From positions 1 to 51,379 of the forward strand of contig JALLBK010000076.1 in NCBI GenBank assembly GCA_036940085.1: a stretch of DNA of 51,379 nucleotides. The letters are read 5' to 3'. The position numbers were made by a program, and so were the translations under genes. Positions 10,084-20,900 of the stretch are shown here, in pieces. Within the stretch, counting starts at the first letter, position 1; every line of letters begins with the position of its first letter. Source of the stretch: Discostella pseudostelligera. Lineage: Eukaryota; Bacillariophyta; Thalassiosirophyceae; Thalassiosirales; Thalassiosiraceae. The notes below the pieces were generated by a model, which was given only the letters and a program-made list of their open reading frames with translations, searched no databases and was not told the DNA's origin.

Positions 10084-10961
10084 TGTTTTGGTTGTGATGG
10101 ATGAAGGGTCTTGCTAATAAATAATGAATAGGAAGAGAGAGGGATCGGGTGTCGGGGAGTGCCGTTCTGCTCCCGCTGGTTGCTTGGGTGTCAAACAGCT
10201 GTCATCTTGTGGCATGTGAAAGAGGAGGATGTCGTAAATTTTGCTGTGGCCCGCTGTGAACCTGAACACAGGCCACGGACCGCAGAGATTCGTCATGTGA
10301 CACTCACCTTCGCTACACGTCACATAGAACAATATTGAACCCAATTGAAGAATAAATGGTGACGTGTTGTTCGTAGGGGAATGAAGGAAGGTTCATCGAG
10401 TCTTCAAGGAGCTCCAAGGGGATAATCTCAATAATGCTATGCTCTTAAATAAAAAGAGATTGACATCGCAAATTCGGTGCACAACGACTTTGATGACACC
10501 ATAGTGTCTCTGTGTCTGACTTAGAAGTCACAGGCCTGACGGTTGACACCTTGTTGAACATGGTTCAACACGTCGACAGGATGTTGACACGGGAGGTTCA
10601 CGCCTTCGCTTGTGCCGATATTCGGATTCGAAACGAGAGCGCCCTCACTTTTTCCTTGTTTCAGCCGATGCGATACTGACGCCAATTCTTCTTTTCAGAA
10701 TCACACCATCGTTCACGATGACGCTTTAGGTTTCATTGAATTGTACTCTGGAGATAAATAACAACATTACTAAAAATGCTACTCCCATATAGAATTCGTT
10801 GAGATGATTCATCGGGTATGCTGAAGTCCTTAATTTGACTCCTCGGCACGTCGAAGGATCCACTCAATGGATGTTTACGGCGACAGACAGACTAGCTTGA
10901 ACACATACTCCTTGATACTTGCGACATAAAGAAATCAAGTGCTCGTCATCGTCACATATTT
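10084..10961. other. Intergenic region with a 19-bp palindrome
   Basis: These 878 bases separate the unknown 291-aa gene from the 3' end of the type I membrane-protein gene. The only structured element I see is the palindrome listed separately at 10552-10570. No convincing open frame is present. Confidence 0.5.
10542..10590. promoter_or_regulatory. Palindrome flanked by GTTGACAC direct repeats
   Basis: TGTTGAAC-ATG-GTTCAACA (10552-10570) is a perfect 8-3-8 inverted repeat. Identical GTTGACAC octamers lie on either side at 10542-10549 and 10583-10590. The arrangement resembles a binding site for a dimeric transcription factor. It is about 470 bp upstream of the minus-strand gene that starts at 10083. 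A binding role is inferred from symmetry only. Confidence 0.4.
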
Positions 10962-13900
10962 TTACACAAGCTGCCTCCTCGAATCCTTTGCCTTTGACAA
11001 CTCACTTACCGCCCTCTTTGACCGGCTGCGGGACCTCGACGATCGACCGCTCTTCATAGATTTGGCTGTGCTCTTTGCGTCGGGTTCGTCATCATCTACT
11101 TCCTCCGCGACCCGGCGCGGCCTGGACTTTGACCTCGCCCGCGATGACGCCTTGGAATGTTGTTGTGACCGACCAGGTCGTGGCGGCACAACCCGGAACT
11201 CGACTCCACTGTCGTCGTCGCTAAGGAGCTCTTCATCTAATGCTCCTCTACCGACGCGCTTACGCAACTTCTTCCTCATCCCCGGCTTCTGTCCCTGCAG
11301 ATCTCGAATTAAGAATCCCAGATAAGATTCGCCATCTCGTCGACGTTGATGGGCACGTGCGAGGAATATCGATATGCTGAGCGTCAATGTCATGAATGCT
11401 ACGAGGACCACCGAAAGCTGTCCAATAAGACCTAATGAATCCCATGCCACAATGGCATACGATGCTCGTCGAGCGTGCTTTCTCCGGTAGCAACTGTCGA
11501 GGTGCGAATTGTGTGGGTTGTCGCATCCACCATCGAAGGTTGGCGCCGGAGAAATGGTGGGTGCAAAGGTACCCGACATAAATTCTACCCATGAGCCTCC
11601 TAGTTCCGGCTTGAACACGTAGAATACATCATATCGGTTGAGGAACAGGGCTAGACATCCACCATCTTGACAAAATTTCGATGTGCCCACGGCAATTCCA
11701 GAGGGGTACATGTTGCGCCAGTAGTCGACGTAAGTGTTGCAGCGAGAGATGTATTCGGCGGCATGATCTTGACTTTGGAATTTGACGCGGTAGGCAAGCG
11801 TCATTTGTGGACAGAATCCACCTGAGTTGCCATTCTCGGGACCACAACCATACTTGGCACGGTCACCGGCGGCATGCATGGCGCAGTTGGTGTACAGTCC
11901 AAGTTCATTGTAGGGTGCGTCGTAATTCCATGGAATGCCAATCATTTGACACAATGCGCTGTAGAGATATCCAAGGGCGGAGTTGGCATCAGCCTCGAAT
12001 TGGAGCTTGATACTACCATCATCGTCTTGGAAGACGAAGGCGGGTTTGATGTAGAGGGTACCGAAGTTAATCTTCTTTCCGATTTTGATTAGATTCTCGA
12101 GCGACATACCACCCTGTCCCCATAAGATGTGAAAAGGAATGTGCGATGTTAGGTCTTTGTCAACAAATACACATGTCATCACCAAAGCAACAATCTACTG
12201 ACCATGGCCGGATTGGTCGTTCCGGTGTAGAAGATCGGAATATGAGCCGTGTCTTTATCCACAATTGATCCAGCACCATTGCCAATCTGCTCTCCTACTA
12301 GCCACCCGTGGTTGGTACCGAATTTTCTGACATACGTGAAGTTGCGATCGACGAGGTATTCGAAGTCGAATTGATCCTGAAAGCTATTTGTCGTTAATAG
12401 CTTGGAATCGGACTTCTGAGATAGTGGAATACCAAAGAAGGTTTCACCCTCCTGATCACAACTCGGCGGCAATTCCCACCCATCGGTCATATCATGCTTG
12501 GCCATGGTTGCACTCCATCCATAGGGGTTGTGTTCGTAATACTCCTGGTTGTTTTTGTTATCCTTCGACCCTGATCCTTTGTTGTAATTGAAACCAATTG
12601 TGGTGGTGGTCTTGTAGTATTGCTCCGATTTCCCCGATGAATACATTGTTGCATAGTATTTTTCCGTGGATGTAAGGCCTCGATTTGGAGTAAAGGCCTT
12701 GGTGATGTTGGCCCGATCGAAGAAGAAGTAGAGATTGCCATAACCGATGTACATGTTATTCTTACTACCAGAATCCGGTGGGAAGCTCGCGTATCCGTTG
12801 CTACCGATGACCACGCCCTTGGGATACATGGCCTGCCAGACGGCAACTTCTAGATTGGCCTTGTAGAAGTACTTTTGTTGATGGTACGAACTCTTGAATT
12901 TCACTCCGCGGGCCATGGAGACGTGTGGATTGGTATCGTGATCGTCCATGCAAGGTCCACCACCCACGGCATCCATAGCACTGAACAAATCATCGAGGAA
13001 TTCGTCGTAGCTCGAGTAACTCTCGCCATCCTCGTAGGTATCCACTACCGATACAATAAGCGTGATGTCACCCGAGGGTACTGATTTATCCTGCCCACCA
13101 TCATTGGAATGATGCTTTCCACCACCTTTGACATATTCGGGGAATACGGAGAAGGGTGGAAAGCTGAGCGAGTTCATTGCGTCGTGTACCTGTTCGATGG
13201 ATGTGCCTCCTAATTCAGGATCAATACTGCCGATGCGGAGTAGCTCTGTATGCGACGAGTCAATGTAACTGCAAATTTGGTCAATTTCGGAGTTCAATTT
13301 TCAATTTCACGTGATGATATAAGATAATAGCATTCATTGGGTAGATGAGTATTAAGTGTTGAATAGAAGCAAAGATTGCAAGTCATATGGAACCAATAAT
13401 TCTTTGACTCACGGCATCTTTCCAGAATAGTCAAAACTCTTGTAGCCACCACCTACCAACCACCCATCTTCATCCATACTCATCACATACTCATAACTCC
13501 GATCGATGATATTCTCCATCGGGAATTGATCGCACAATTGATACGAGTATGGATTGCCGAGTACAGTGTTGACTGAGAAGGAAATACCGATAAATGATAA
13601 TCCCACCTGTTCGCAACTTTCATCACCAGAATCGTGCGAGGGCGTGTCACCGGATTCGCAGTCTTCGCCGTAGAGAGAACACATGTCCGTGGCGCTGTAC
13701 AATGCATACGTGGTACAGCAGCCTGTGAGTTGGGAGGATAGCTGACGTTCTTGGAATGGATGGTCGGGCGATGATGATAGTATGTTTACATCGGATTGTA
13801 TTTGTTGGTGCTGCCGTTGAGAGGATGACGAGATATCACTCTCCTTGGCGCCACGGATGCTGCCCTTGACACCATTATCGTTCACTGTATCTAATTGACG

Positions 13901-14200
13901 AGTATCACCGTCGTTGTGAACGCGATGCTCAGTTTGCTCGACAATGATTGGGCTTGGTCTGTTGTAACTTAATTTGTTGTTGTTGTTGTTGGTGACGATC
14001 GGAGAAGCCTTTCGTCGCTCAGAAGTGGTGTTACGTTGTTTACGTGCTGTTTGGAGACGCCCTCGATCGGCAAGCTTTGCGGAGGCAACGATGCTCGATA
14101 ATGTCGATGTCGAGGATGACGATAGAAGTGCAACCAAACCCACTGCGGCGGCAGCTCGGGATGATGCCACAGCCCGTCGGTTAGCGGATGATGAAGGCAT
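10962..14200 (-). CDS. Type I membrane protein with duplicated Cys-containing ectodomain (silicalemma-associated-like?)
   Basis: Three exons: 14200-13413, 13268-12203 and 12113-10962. The introns have GTGAGT..TTTGCAG and GTCAGT..GGACAG borders; the joined frame is 1,001 aa. The N-terminus has a hydrophobic, Ala/Ser/Leu-rich stretch consistent with a signal peptide. Two homologous modules of about 300 residues follow. Shared blocks are FIGISFS/FFGIPLS, DRSYEYV/DRNFTYV, then GWLVG in both, GGTSIEQVHDAM/GGMSLENLIKIG, and AMYPKGVVIGS/NMYPSGIAVGT. One membrane span (LSVVLVAFMTLTLSISIFLA, about 845-870) precedes a basic, RS-rich tail of about 130 residues that would face the cytosol. The layout (signal peptide, luminal part, single C-terminal span, short tail) is that described for silicalemma-associated proteins of Thalassiosira; assignment to that family is a guess from architecture. 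An upstream composite promoter element lies at 14554-14579. Confidence 0.8.
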
Positions 14201-14553
14201 ATCTCTTGAGAATTTACAAACAATATCTAATGATTGAGAGGAGAGCTTGTCGTAGTAGGAGTAGATATTTGAGATGATGTTGCAAGCATGCCGCTGCTGG
14301 TACTACTATTCTAAGTAGTCGCATTCATCATTGGAATCTATTGGAATGTCCATGGTGCATGTCCTCTGTCGCGATGGTGCCATGGTTTTGGTGCTTGATG
14401 GGCGAGTTTACGTTGGCGGCACAAGAAGATCGACAAACTTGCCGCCAATCTTATTCTCTACTAGTTCCTACGTCTGACCCGGGACCTGAATTTTTGAGAA
14501 GAGAAAGCACGTACTCCTAACAGAGAGTATGGTAGTACGAGAGTCACGAGTCT

Positions 14554-14617
14554 TCTCCCGCCATTTCTATGCCACGTGTATCTTTTCTTCCACGAGGCAG
14601 ATATTATTCCACGTGGA
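14554..14617 (-). promoter_or_regulatory. G-box/E2F-like composite upstream of the type I membrane-protein gene
   Basis: On the minus strand ACACGTGGCA begins at 14579 and GGCGGGAGA begins at 14562, 17 bp apart as in the modules at 141-289 and 34800-34876. A GACTCGTGACTC tract follows. A second perfect palindrome TCCACGTGGA lies at 14608-14617. All are in the 564-bp gap between the ankyrin gene's stop and the minus-strand gene starting at 14200, about 355-415 bp upstream of that start. The remaining bases of 14201-14764 show nothing else I can name. Confidence 0.6.
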
Positions 14618-14764
14618 TGGTGAGTCAAAGGCTGCCAAATGCCAAAGGTCTCGAGTGGATGGTAACCTATGGTAATTGTAATACTCCTATCACTCTCGCT
14701 TCTATATGCAGAATATTACTCCTATCTATGATCTACAAGGATTCCTCATGTCAAATGCAGAGCC

Positions 14765-16900
14765 CTAGGCCGAAAGAGAAGTAGCCACATCGACCAACAA
14801 ATCCACTTGTTTCCTTGTCAAGCCCGGAACTGTACCCAGCATTTTTGTTAGTTCCTCCCTATCCCCGCTAAGATCCAATCTTTCCAATGCGATTCGCTGC
14901 TCCTCAGTTAACATTCCCAATGCTTCCATATTGCCCTGATATGAAAAATTGGCATCAAACGCTTCTACATCATCTCGCGCTTGATCGTCCTCGATGATAC
15001 TACCATTGATGGATCTGGTGCTGACGTATGTGTCTATGGATTCAACACCCCAATCCTCGACATCGATGGTCTCATGAGAAGATGGTTGGTGCCAATGCGA
15101 AGATACTCCTCTGCTAGTGTGCGCCTTTGCATTCAACTTCTTTGGCGGATTGATACTTCGTACGTTGATTAGCTTATTCATACCTCTGTCGAATCGCTCA
15201 CATGTCTCGCCACTTTCCCTCTCTTCTTCGACTGTATCCACACCATTCAATCGACTCATGATCACCGTGGCATTGTTCGCTAACTCTCTCTGCAACTTGT
15301 CCAATCGATCCTCGAGAGATTTGGGCATGACAATATCATTATTGGCAGGAGAAGTCGGAGGATATTTTCTCGCATTGCTTTCCAGCTTTGGCACCTCGGA
15401 TTGAATAGTCCGTGTTTGCTTTTGTACTGCTTGGGGTTCCTCCTCGATTACACGTTTTTCGTTAAGACTGGACTGTTTTATCTCATTCTGCAAGGCCGCC
15501 ACTTGGTCACGCAATCCCTTGGTTTCTTCCTCGAACATACGCTTATCCTCCATCGAATTAGCAATGAGTTCTTGAAGACATTCTTTCGAGGTGTCAAGTT
15601 GCTTCTCGAAAAGCTGACGCTCCTTCTCAATTTGGACTTTCATCTCATTCAGTTCTGCAATCTTTTTCTCGAGCTTCTTTGACAGGCTTTTGGCCTCGCT
15701 TTCAGTAGATGTGAGGGTTTGTTGCAGCTCACTGGCCTTTGATTCCAGTCCTTGTACGTCAACCGAGGATTTCTTCTTGCTCTCTTTCAATTCAGTTTCT
15801 GCCTTGTTCAGCCGATCTTCGAGCTTAGTTAATTTGGTTGCCAAGTGCTCTTCACTCAGACTAGTTAGACGTAGTCGTTCGGCCAAGCTGTTGGCATGAT
15901 CTACGAGCACCGTCTCCTTCTCATCAGCACCTTCGTACTTGGTTTCATACCAATTAAGTTGTACTTTAAGTTCAACATTCTCAATTGACAATGCCTCAAT
16001 CTCATCGGTCAATTGCTTTTCTGTCTTTTCCAGCATATCCTTTCTGATCTCGTTACTTGCCTGGGCAGTCTCTTCAATCTCTTTGATCTTAGCCAGCATG
16101 GTCGCTTCGATTTGGGTACGTTCCGCAGTGGAGACACGAGCCGACCAGTAGTAGTATGCTGGACCACGGATGAATGCCTCGCCGAGAATGTCACGATACT
16201 TCAATGCATCTTTGGGGGCGAGCATAGATGGTAGCCTGCCCTTGTGGTCGACAATCTCAATGGCTTCAGGGTACTCATCTAGTAGAAGCACCACAATCTC
16301 CTCTGAGGCACCAAATCGAAACGCCACATGAAGAGGGAGCATACCCTGATCATCTTGCATATGACAAGCTGCGGGATATGTCTTGAGAAGTGTTTTTACT
16401 AACTCGATTGGACCACCAAAGAGTAGGGATGCGTGAAGGGGAAGCATTCTCCACCGAATGCTGTTATTTGTTGCACTCATATTGAATACTCCTGATCGAG
16501 GTGATGCCATGGCTACTGTGTCGGCCATAGTACTTTGCTCCGAACCTGACACACTATCAGTATTATTGAAATATCGTACAACCCAAGTCGAAGCTTCGTG
16601 GGGGTAAAGCTTGACGCGCTCACTGGCCAAGTTCCACTGCTTGGTATGCACGGCAAGGTACACACCGGTGGGGTTAATATCAAAGTCCACTTCCAAATTC
16701 TGAGCAGTAGAATCGCACAATGCGAAAGGTTGGTCAGACCCACCACAGATGAAGGATGAGAAGAGGTCGGTTCCAGAGTCGGATTGATTACGAACGTTAT
16801 TACTCCTAGGTGTCATCATGCGCGGCGAGAGATGATGATGCCCCATCATGCGTGGCGAGTGGGGTCCGCCGACGGCGATGGCGGTAGGTCGAGCGGCCAT
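14765..16900 (-). CDS. Ankyrin-repeat / coiled-coil protein
   Basis: A single exon of 711 aa with ATG at 16900 in good context. Residues 1-70 are low complexity with two SPRMM repeats. At about 150-230 there are ankyrin-type helices (MLPLHASLLFGGPIELVKTL; MLPLHVAFRFGASEEIVVLL), the LPLH form very common in diatoms. From about 265 to 530 the sequence is a long coiled coil (heptads rich in Leu, Glu and Lys, e.g. LEDRLNKAETELKESKKKSS). The C-terminal 50 residues look like a small helical domain (LTEEQRIALERLDLSGDREE). No signal peptide or membrane span is seen, so it is probably cytosolic and a protein-protein adaptor. It lies head-to-tail with the type I membrane-protein gene. Ankyrin proteins have been linked to silica pore patterning in Thalassiosira, but membership in that group cannot be decided from sequence alone. 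Confidence 0.85.
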   Translation of the reverse strand: MAARPTAIAVGGPHSPRMMGHHHLSPRMMTPRSNNVRNQSDSGTDLFSSFICGGSDQPFALCDSTAQNLEVDFDINPTGVYLAVHTKQWNLASERVKLYPHEASTWVVRYFNNTDSVSGSEQSTMADTVAMASPRSGVFNMSATNNSIRWRMLPLHASLLFGGPIELVKTLLKTYPAACHMQDDQGMLPLHVAFRFGASEEIVVLLLDEYPEAIEIVDHKGRLPSMLAPKDALKYRDILGEAFIRGPAYYYWSARVSTAERTQIEATMLAKIKEIEETAQASNEIRKDMLEKTEKQLTDEIEALSIENVELKVQLNWYETKYEGADEKETVLVDHANSLAERLRLTSLSEEHLATKLTKLEDRLNKAETELKESKKKSSVDVQGLESKASELQQTLTSTESEAKSLSKKLEKKIAELNEMKVQIEKERQLFEKQLDTSKECLQELIANSMEDKRMFEEETKGLRDQVAALQNEIKQSSLNEKRVIEEEPQAVQKQTRTIQSEVPKLESNARKYPPTSPANNDIVMPKSLEDRLDKLQRELANNATVIMSRLNGVDTVEEERESGETCERFDRGMNKLINVRSINPPKKLNAKAHTSRGVSSHWHQPSSHETIDVEDWGVESIDTYVSTRSINGSIIEDDQARDDVEAFDANFSYQGNMEALGMLTEEQRIALERLDLSGDREELTKMLGTVPGLTRKQVDLLVDVATSLSA

Positions 16901-17905
16901 GATGATTTAGCGTGCCCACCTCTCTCTCTAGAATGATGAATTGATCGGAGAGAGCTCAATATCTACTGATTGTTGGATTCGGAAACGATGCTGATAGGTA
17001 GGTGATCATAATATCGCAGGTTGACTGTCGGCGGCGTCGGCGTCATGTTCTTTAGTTTGATTTTGAGATGAGAGAAGGCAGGATAGAATGGCGATCGCCA
17101 GGTCATCTAATTTAGCACAATTTCGGGAAGAGAAGCCAAGACATCCCTGGGTACAGCCACACTTCGTTTGATGTTTGATGTGTCAACCTTGTGTCAATAG
17201 TTAAATAATGTTCATACCACTCTACTCGTGACATAGGAACCGAAAGGGAGGAGATCAGTGTCCTATCGATCATATCCTCCCGAGAAAGTGTGAAAATCAC
17301 CCTTAAGTAATCAACCCGATATCCAGGTATAGGGTGAGAAAGTGAACGAGCTGGAACAGGAACGATTAACGGACCTTCGCTCCTTGATCTCGTAACGAGG
17401 TCACAAATTTTTTGCCCACACAACAAACCAAGCTTGCACTTGCACTTCCTATTCCTATGCACCGCCGGCTAATCAAGAGCACACAATATTATTCAAAGGA
17501 ATAATCGACGACGATAACGACGCGCCGATACTCCCTCCCCGGCATCACTCCCCGATAACAGCGGCTGCCATTCAGTTCCAGTACCCACTGTTGAGGGTCA
17601 GTACCGCCATACTGCCTTGAACGAGAGAAGATGAGTTCACTGAACCACCAGCCGCCGGAGATGTCGAATACTAAGTTCGGGTGTAACGATACTCGTGTCG
17701 ACCGCATTGATAGTATTTCATTTGGGAACGAGGTAAGTTAATTTATTGGTATTTGAATTGTCGCATTTGATTAAATGTGTCTTTCATATAGGCTTGCTGT
17801 GGAAGCGAGGGAGGAGGGTTTGGGCTGGCAATATGATGTCCCCGCTTGACCGCTCGACCGCCACAATTAATACTTGATGCCGCGGAGAAGCTTTAATCGA
17901 GATAC
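16901..17905. other. Divergent promoter region with possible upstream exon
   Basis: About 1 kb lies between the ankyrin gene (-) and the methyltransferase gene (+). A plausible first exon lies at 17631-17732 on the plus strand. It has an ATG, 34 in-phase codons (MSSLNHQPPEMSNTKF...) and a perfect GTAAGT donor at 17733. A clean acceptor at 17790-17791 leads quickly to a stop, whereas an acceptor ending at about 17926 (GCGCAG) would keep the methyltransferase frame. I could not decide whether it belongs to that gene. Nothing else is recognisable. Confidence 0.4.
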
Positions 17906-20900
17906 ATGCCGGAGAACTGTGCGCAGCTTGTTTGGGAGGAGGGCAAGATTTCCAGAATATCGTGCTCATATTATTTTGGAGACGATTATATTTTACTCAC
18001 ATATCCCCTTGATTATGAACTTGTTTCACTACTTCCCCTGATACTCATCGATCATCGACTCGAACTCGTTTCCCTCATCGCCCACCGCCCACTCCCCAAT
18101 GTAATGCAGCGTCGTGTCCTCCTCGCCGTCATGCCAAATGGTACCCACATCAGCGTTAAGATTAAATTAGAACATGATGAACATCCGCAACGATCAAGCT
18201 CTTCAAATGACGAAACAGGACCATGGATTTGTCCCATCTGCGACCGCACAAATCATCCATCGAAGAAGAGATGTAGTTCTTGCCAATCCTGGAGGAGAGG
18301 CTTAAGAAAAATCGTCGCTGAAACTGACGCGCCTCTTGATGAAGTAGCCCATGCGATGAAGTCACTGAAAAAAGGATCTTACACTTCTGAGTGGATGGAA
18401 GAGGATAAGCGAGTGGATGCTGATGTGTCCATGGCAGAACGCTTGCCGAAACGAAAAAGGACAAACCTTTATTCTTCCCTTTCACCCGCTGCCATAGAAG
18501 CTACTGCAAAAGCACGGAGAGAGGCGTTTGCACTGGCTCCACCACCTCCACAGCGGTTATCGCGACCCAACAAAAAGAGCCAGTCCAACAACAACGATAA
18601 GAAAAATGAGAATGCCCCCACCCCTGCATCCGTGGCTGCATCCGCGGCAGAAGCTGCTGGTAAAGATATCAAACAATTCATTGGCCAGGATGGAAATCTC
18701 TTTTACTGCTTCATATGTCTTGGAGTCGGAGAAGTTGTATGCTGTGATGGCTGTCCCCACGTCTTTCACCCAGCGTGTCTACCCCCGGGCCCCAGCAAGA
18801 CGAGCCTGGAGAATGACGATGACCCTTGGTATTGCCATGATTGCGTTGCGAATGGGAAGGCACCAAAGTCAGGAGCTTCTACAAAGAAGCGAAAACGAGT
18901 AAAAGAACGCTGCTCAGAGTGTGGCCGAAAGGAAACGAAATCACATCCTTGCATTCCCTGTTCCGGTGGAGATTGTAATCATTTTATCCATTCAGTTTGT
19001 CCTCGTATTGGTGACGATAAATCCAATGAACATTATTCTCGGAGGTCGCATTGTACTACCTGCAAAACGAATGGGAGCTACTTCAATCAAGTGTTGTCGC
19101 CTCGAGCTGGCAGAGGTAGTGTCAGCGGTAGAGGAGGTAATGTTTTGCTCTGTATGTCATCTTCGGAAGAAAGGAAGAGGAGATCTACCATCGAATCCGA
19201 GGAGCAAATCGTATTTCCCATACATGGAAAAAATAGAGTTTATTCGTCCGGCTTCCAGGCTCCTTACGTTGAAAGCGACGACGAAGAAGACGACGAAGTT
19301 GGTACTGAATCACTAGCCTACGTTGAGAAGCCTCTCTCATCAATTCCTGGATTTTTCTTCTTTCTGCTGTACAATCGATCTACCATTGAAAAGTCCATGT
19401 CACGGAAGAATCCATCGTTTCGTAAATTGGCAAGAGGAACAGCAAGGAACGAGAAAATAGCCGAAGCTGGTGCTGCTCTTTGGATAGATCTGAGATTGTC
19501 GCCTGGAAACAGCAAGAAGTTATCCAAGCCATGATTAAGTCGATGGACGAACAAGAACGAGATTCACAAGGAGAACTTTGTCCAAAGAATACATCGCACT
19601 TGCTTCCTGAAAATAGCACGCCCATTGCTGGGCCTGTGAACAGTCAATTACCGAGAGTCGGGGAAAACAAAATAAGAAATCGGATCCTAATTGAATTGCT
19701 TCATGATGCGCGCTACCACCCCCTTCCTCTGGTCGATGCAATCAAACCCGATAAAGACGAGGGCCAACGGAGAGATCATGTGAACTCGGGAGTGAAAATG
19801 ACAGTCCAACAGTTTGAAACGCAAGGACCCATCGCGACAAGTCTGGGTGACGATTGTATGGGTTGCACAAGGGGGTGGAATCATTTTTGTTCCGTGTTGA
19901 AGCGTCCACTATCTGGCAGCAGACATCGGGCAAAATTGCAACCGCCGGCAAGTATAGATTGTTATCGTGTCATCCCGCCTTGTTCATAAAATCTAATCTT
20001 GCGCATCGCTCCTGATAGGTAACCTCCTTGACAGCAACTCGGATTGGTTTTGGTCTAATGGTCAATTTACCCCGCGAATTCCATCAGCTGCAGCAGCAAG
20101 CTGAAAAAGCAGCGGTTGGGTTTGGTGTGTCTGAAGTCTGTCCTAATTTTCAACCAAGAGATGACTTCTACCTCTTGTCTCCTAGTTTAAGACTCGATGA
20201 TACCACCGAATTCATCGAAAAAATAATGGCAATGAAACAAATGCAAACAAAAGTCTCGCTCTCTCAGGAAGTTAAGCATCAAATTGAAACCCAACGCGGA
20301 TCAACTCCACTACGAGAACGCAAAGAAACACTGTCGGGCGAAAATCGCGAACCGAGCGCGTCATCTACATCAAGAGGAGAGTGCGATACTGCGAGACAGC
20401 GACATAAGTGCGGAACATGTGGATTTTCACTCTCAAATTCATCTTCATCTGGGTGTTCTAATTGTCAAAAATCTCAGCTGATAAGACAAATGGCCAAGCG
20501 CCGCGTTTTATCGCAGCATTCAACTGCAGATGATTCGCTCAGGGATAGCACAGATGGTTTCGTTAAGCCTACCTGTTCCATGCTCGGAAGAAGTAATCGG
20601 AATGAAACTAGTAGTTCTCACAATATACATCGTGATGGCATGAATAGTGTTGGATTATTTTTGACGAAAGAAACGTGGACACCGAATGTGATACTGCCAC
20701 CCAATCCAAAGCCTTTCCCAACACCCAAACCGCGGATTGATGATGCCAGGCGTTCACAAGAGGAGAAATACAGGAAACAATTCAATCCAGGAAATCTCGA
20801 ATCAGTCGATGGCGTCCCACGGAATTGTAGTAATTGCACGCACAGGAATATTGCATCCACGACGAGTTGTGTTTCCTGCAAATGGCGGAAGGGGGGTCAC

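Noticed and set aside
17112..17462. 116-residue minus frame in the 1-kb divergent promoter
   Set aside because: No motif and composition like non-coding sequence.
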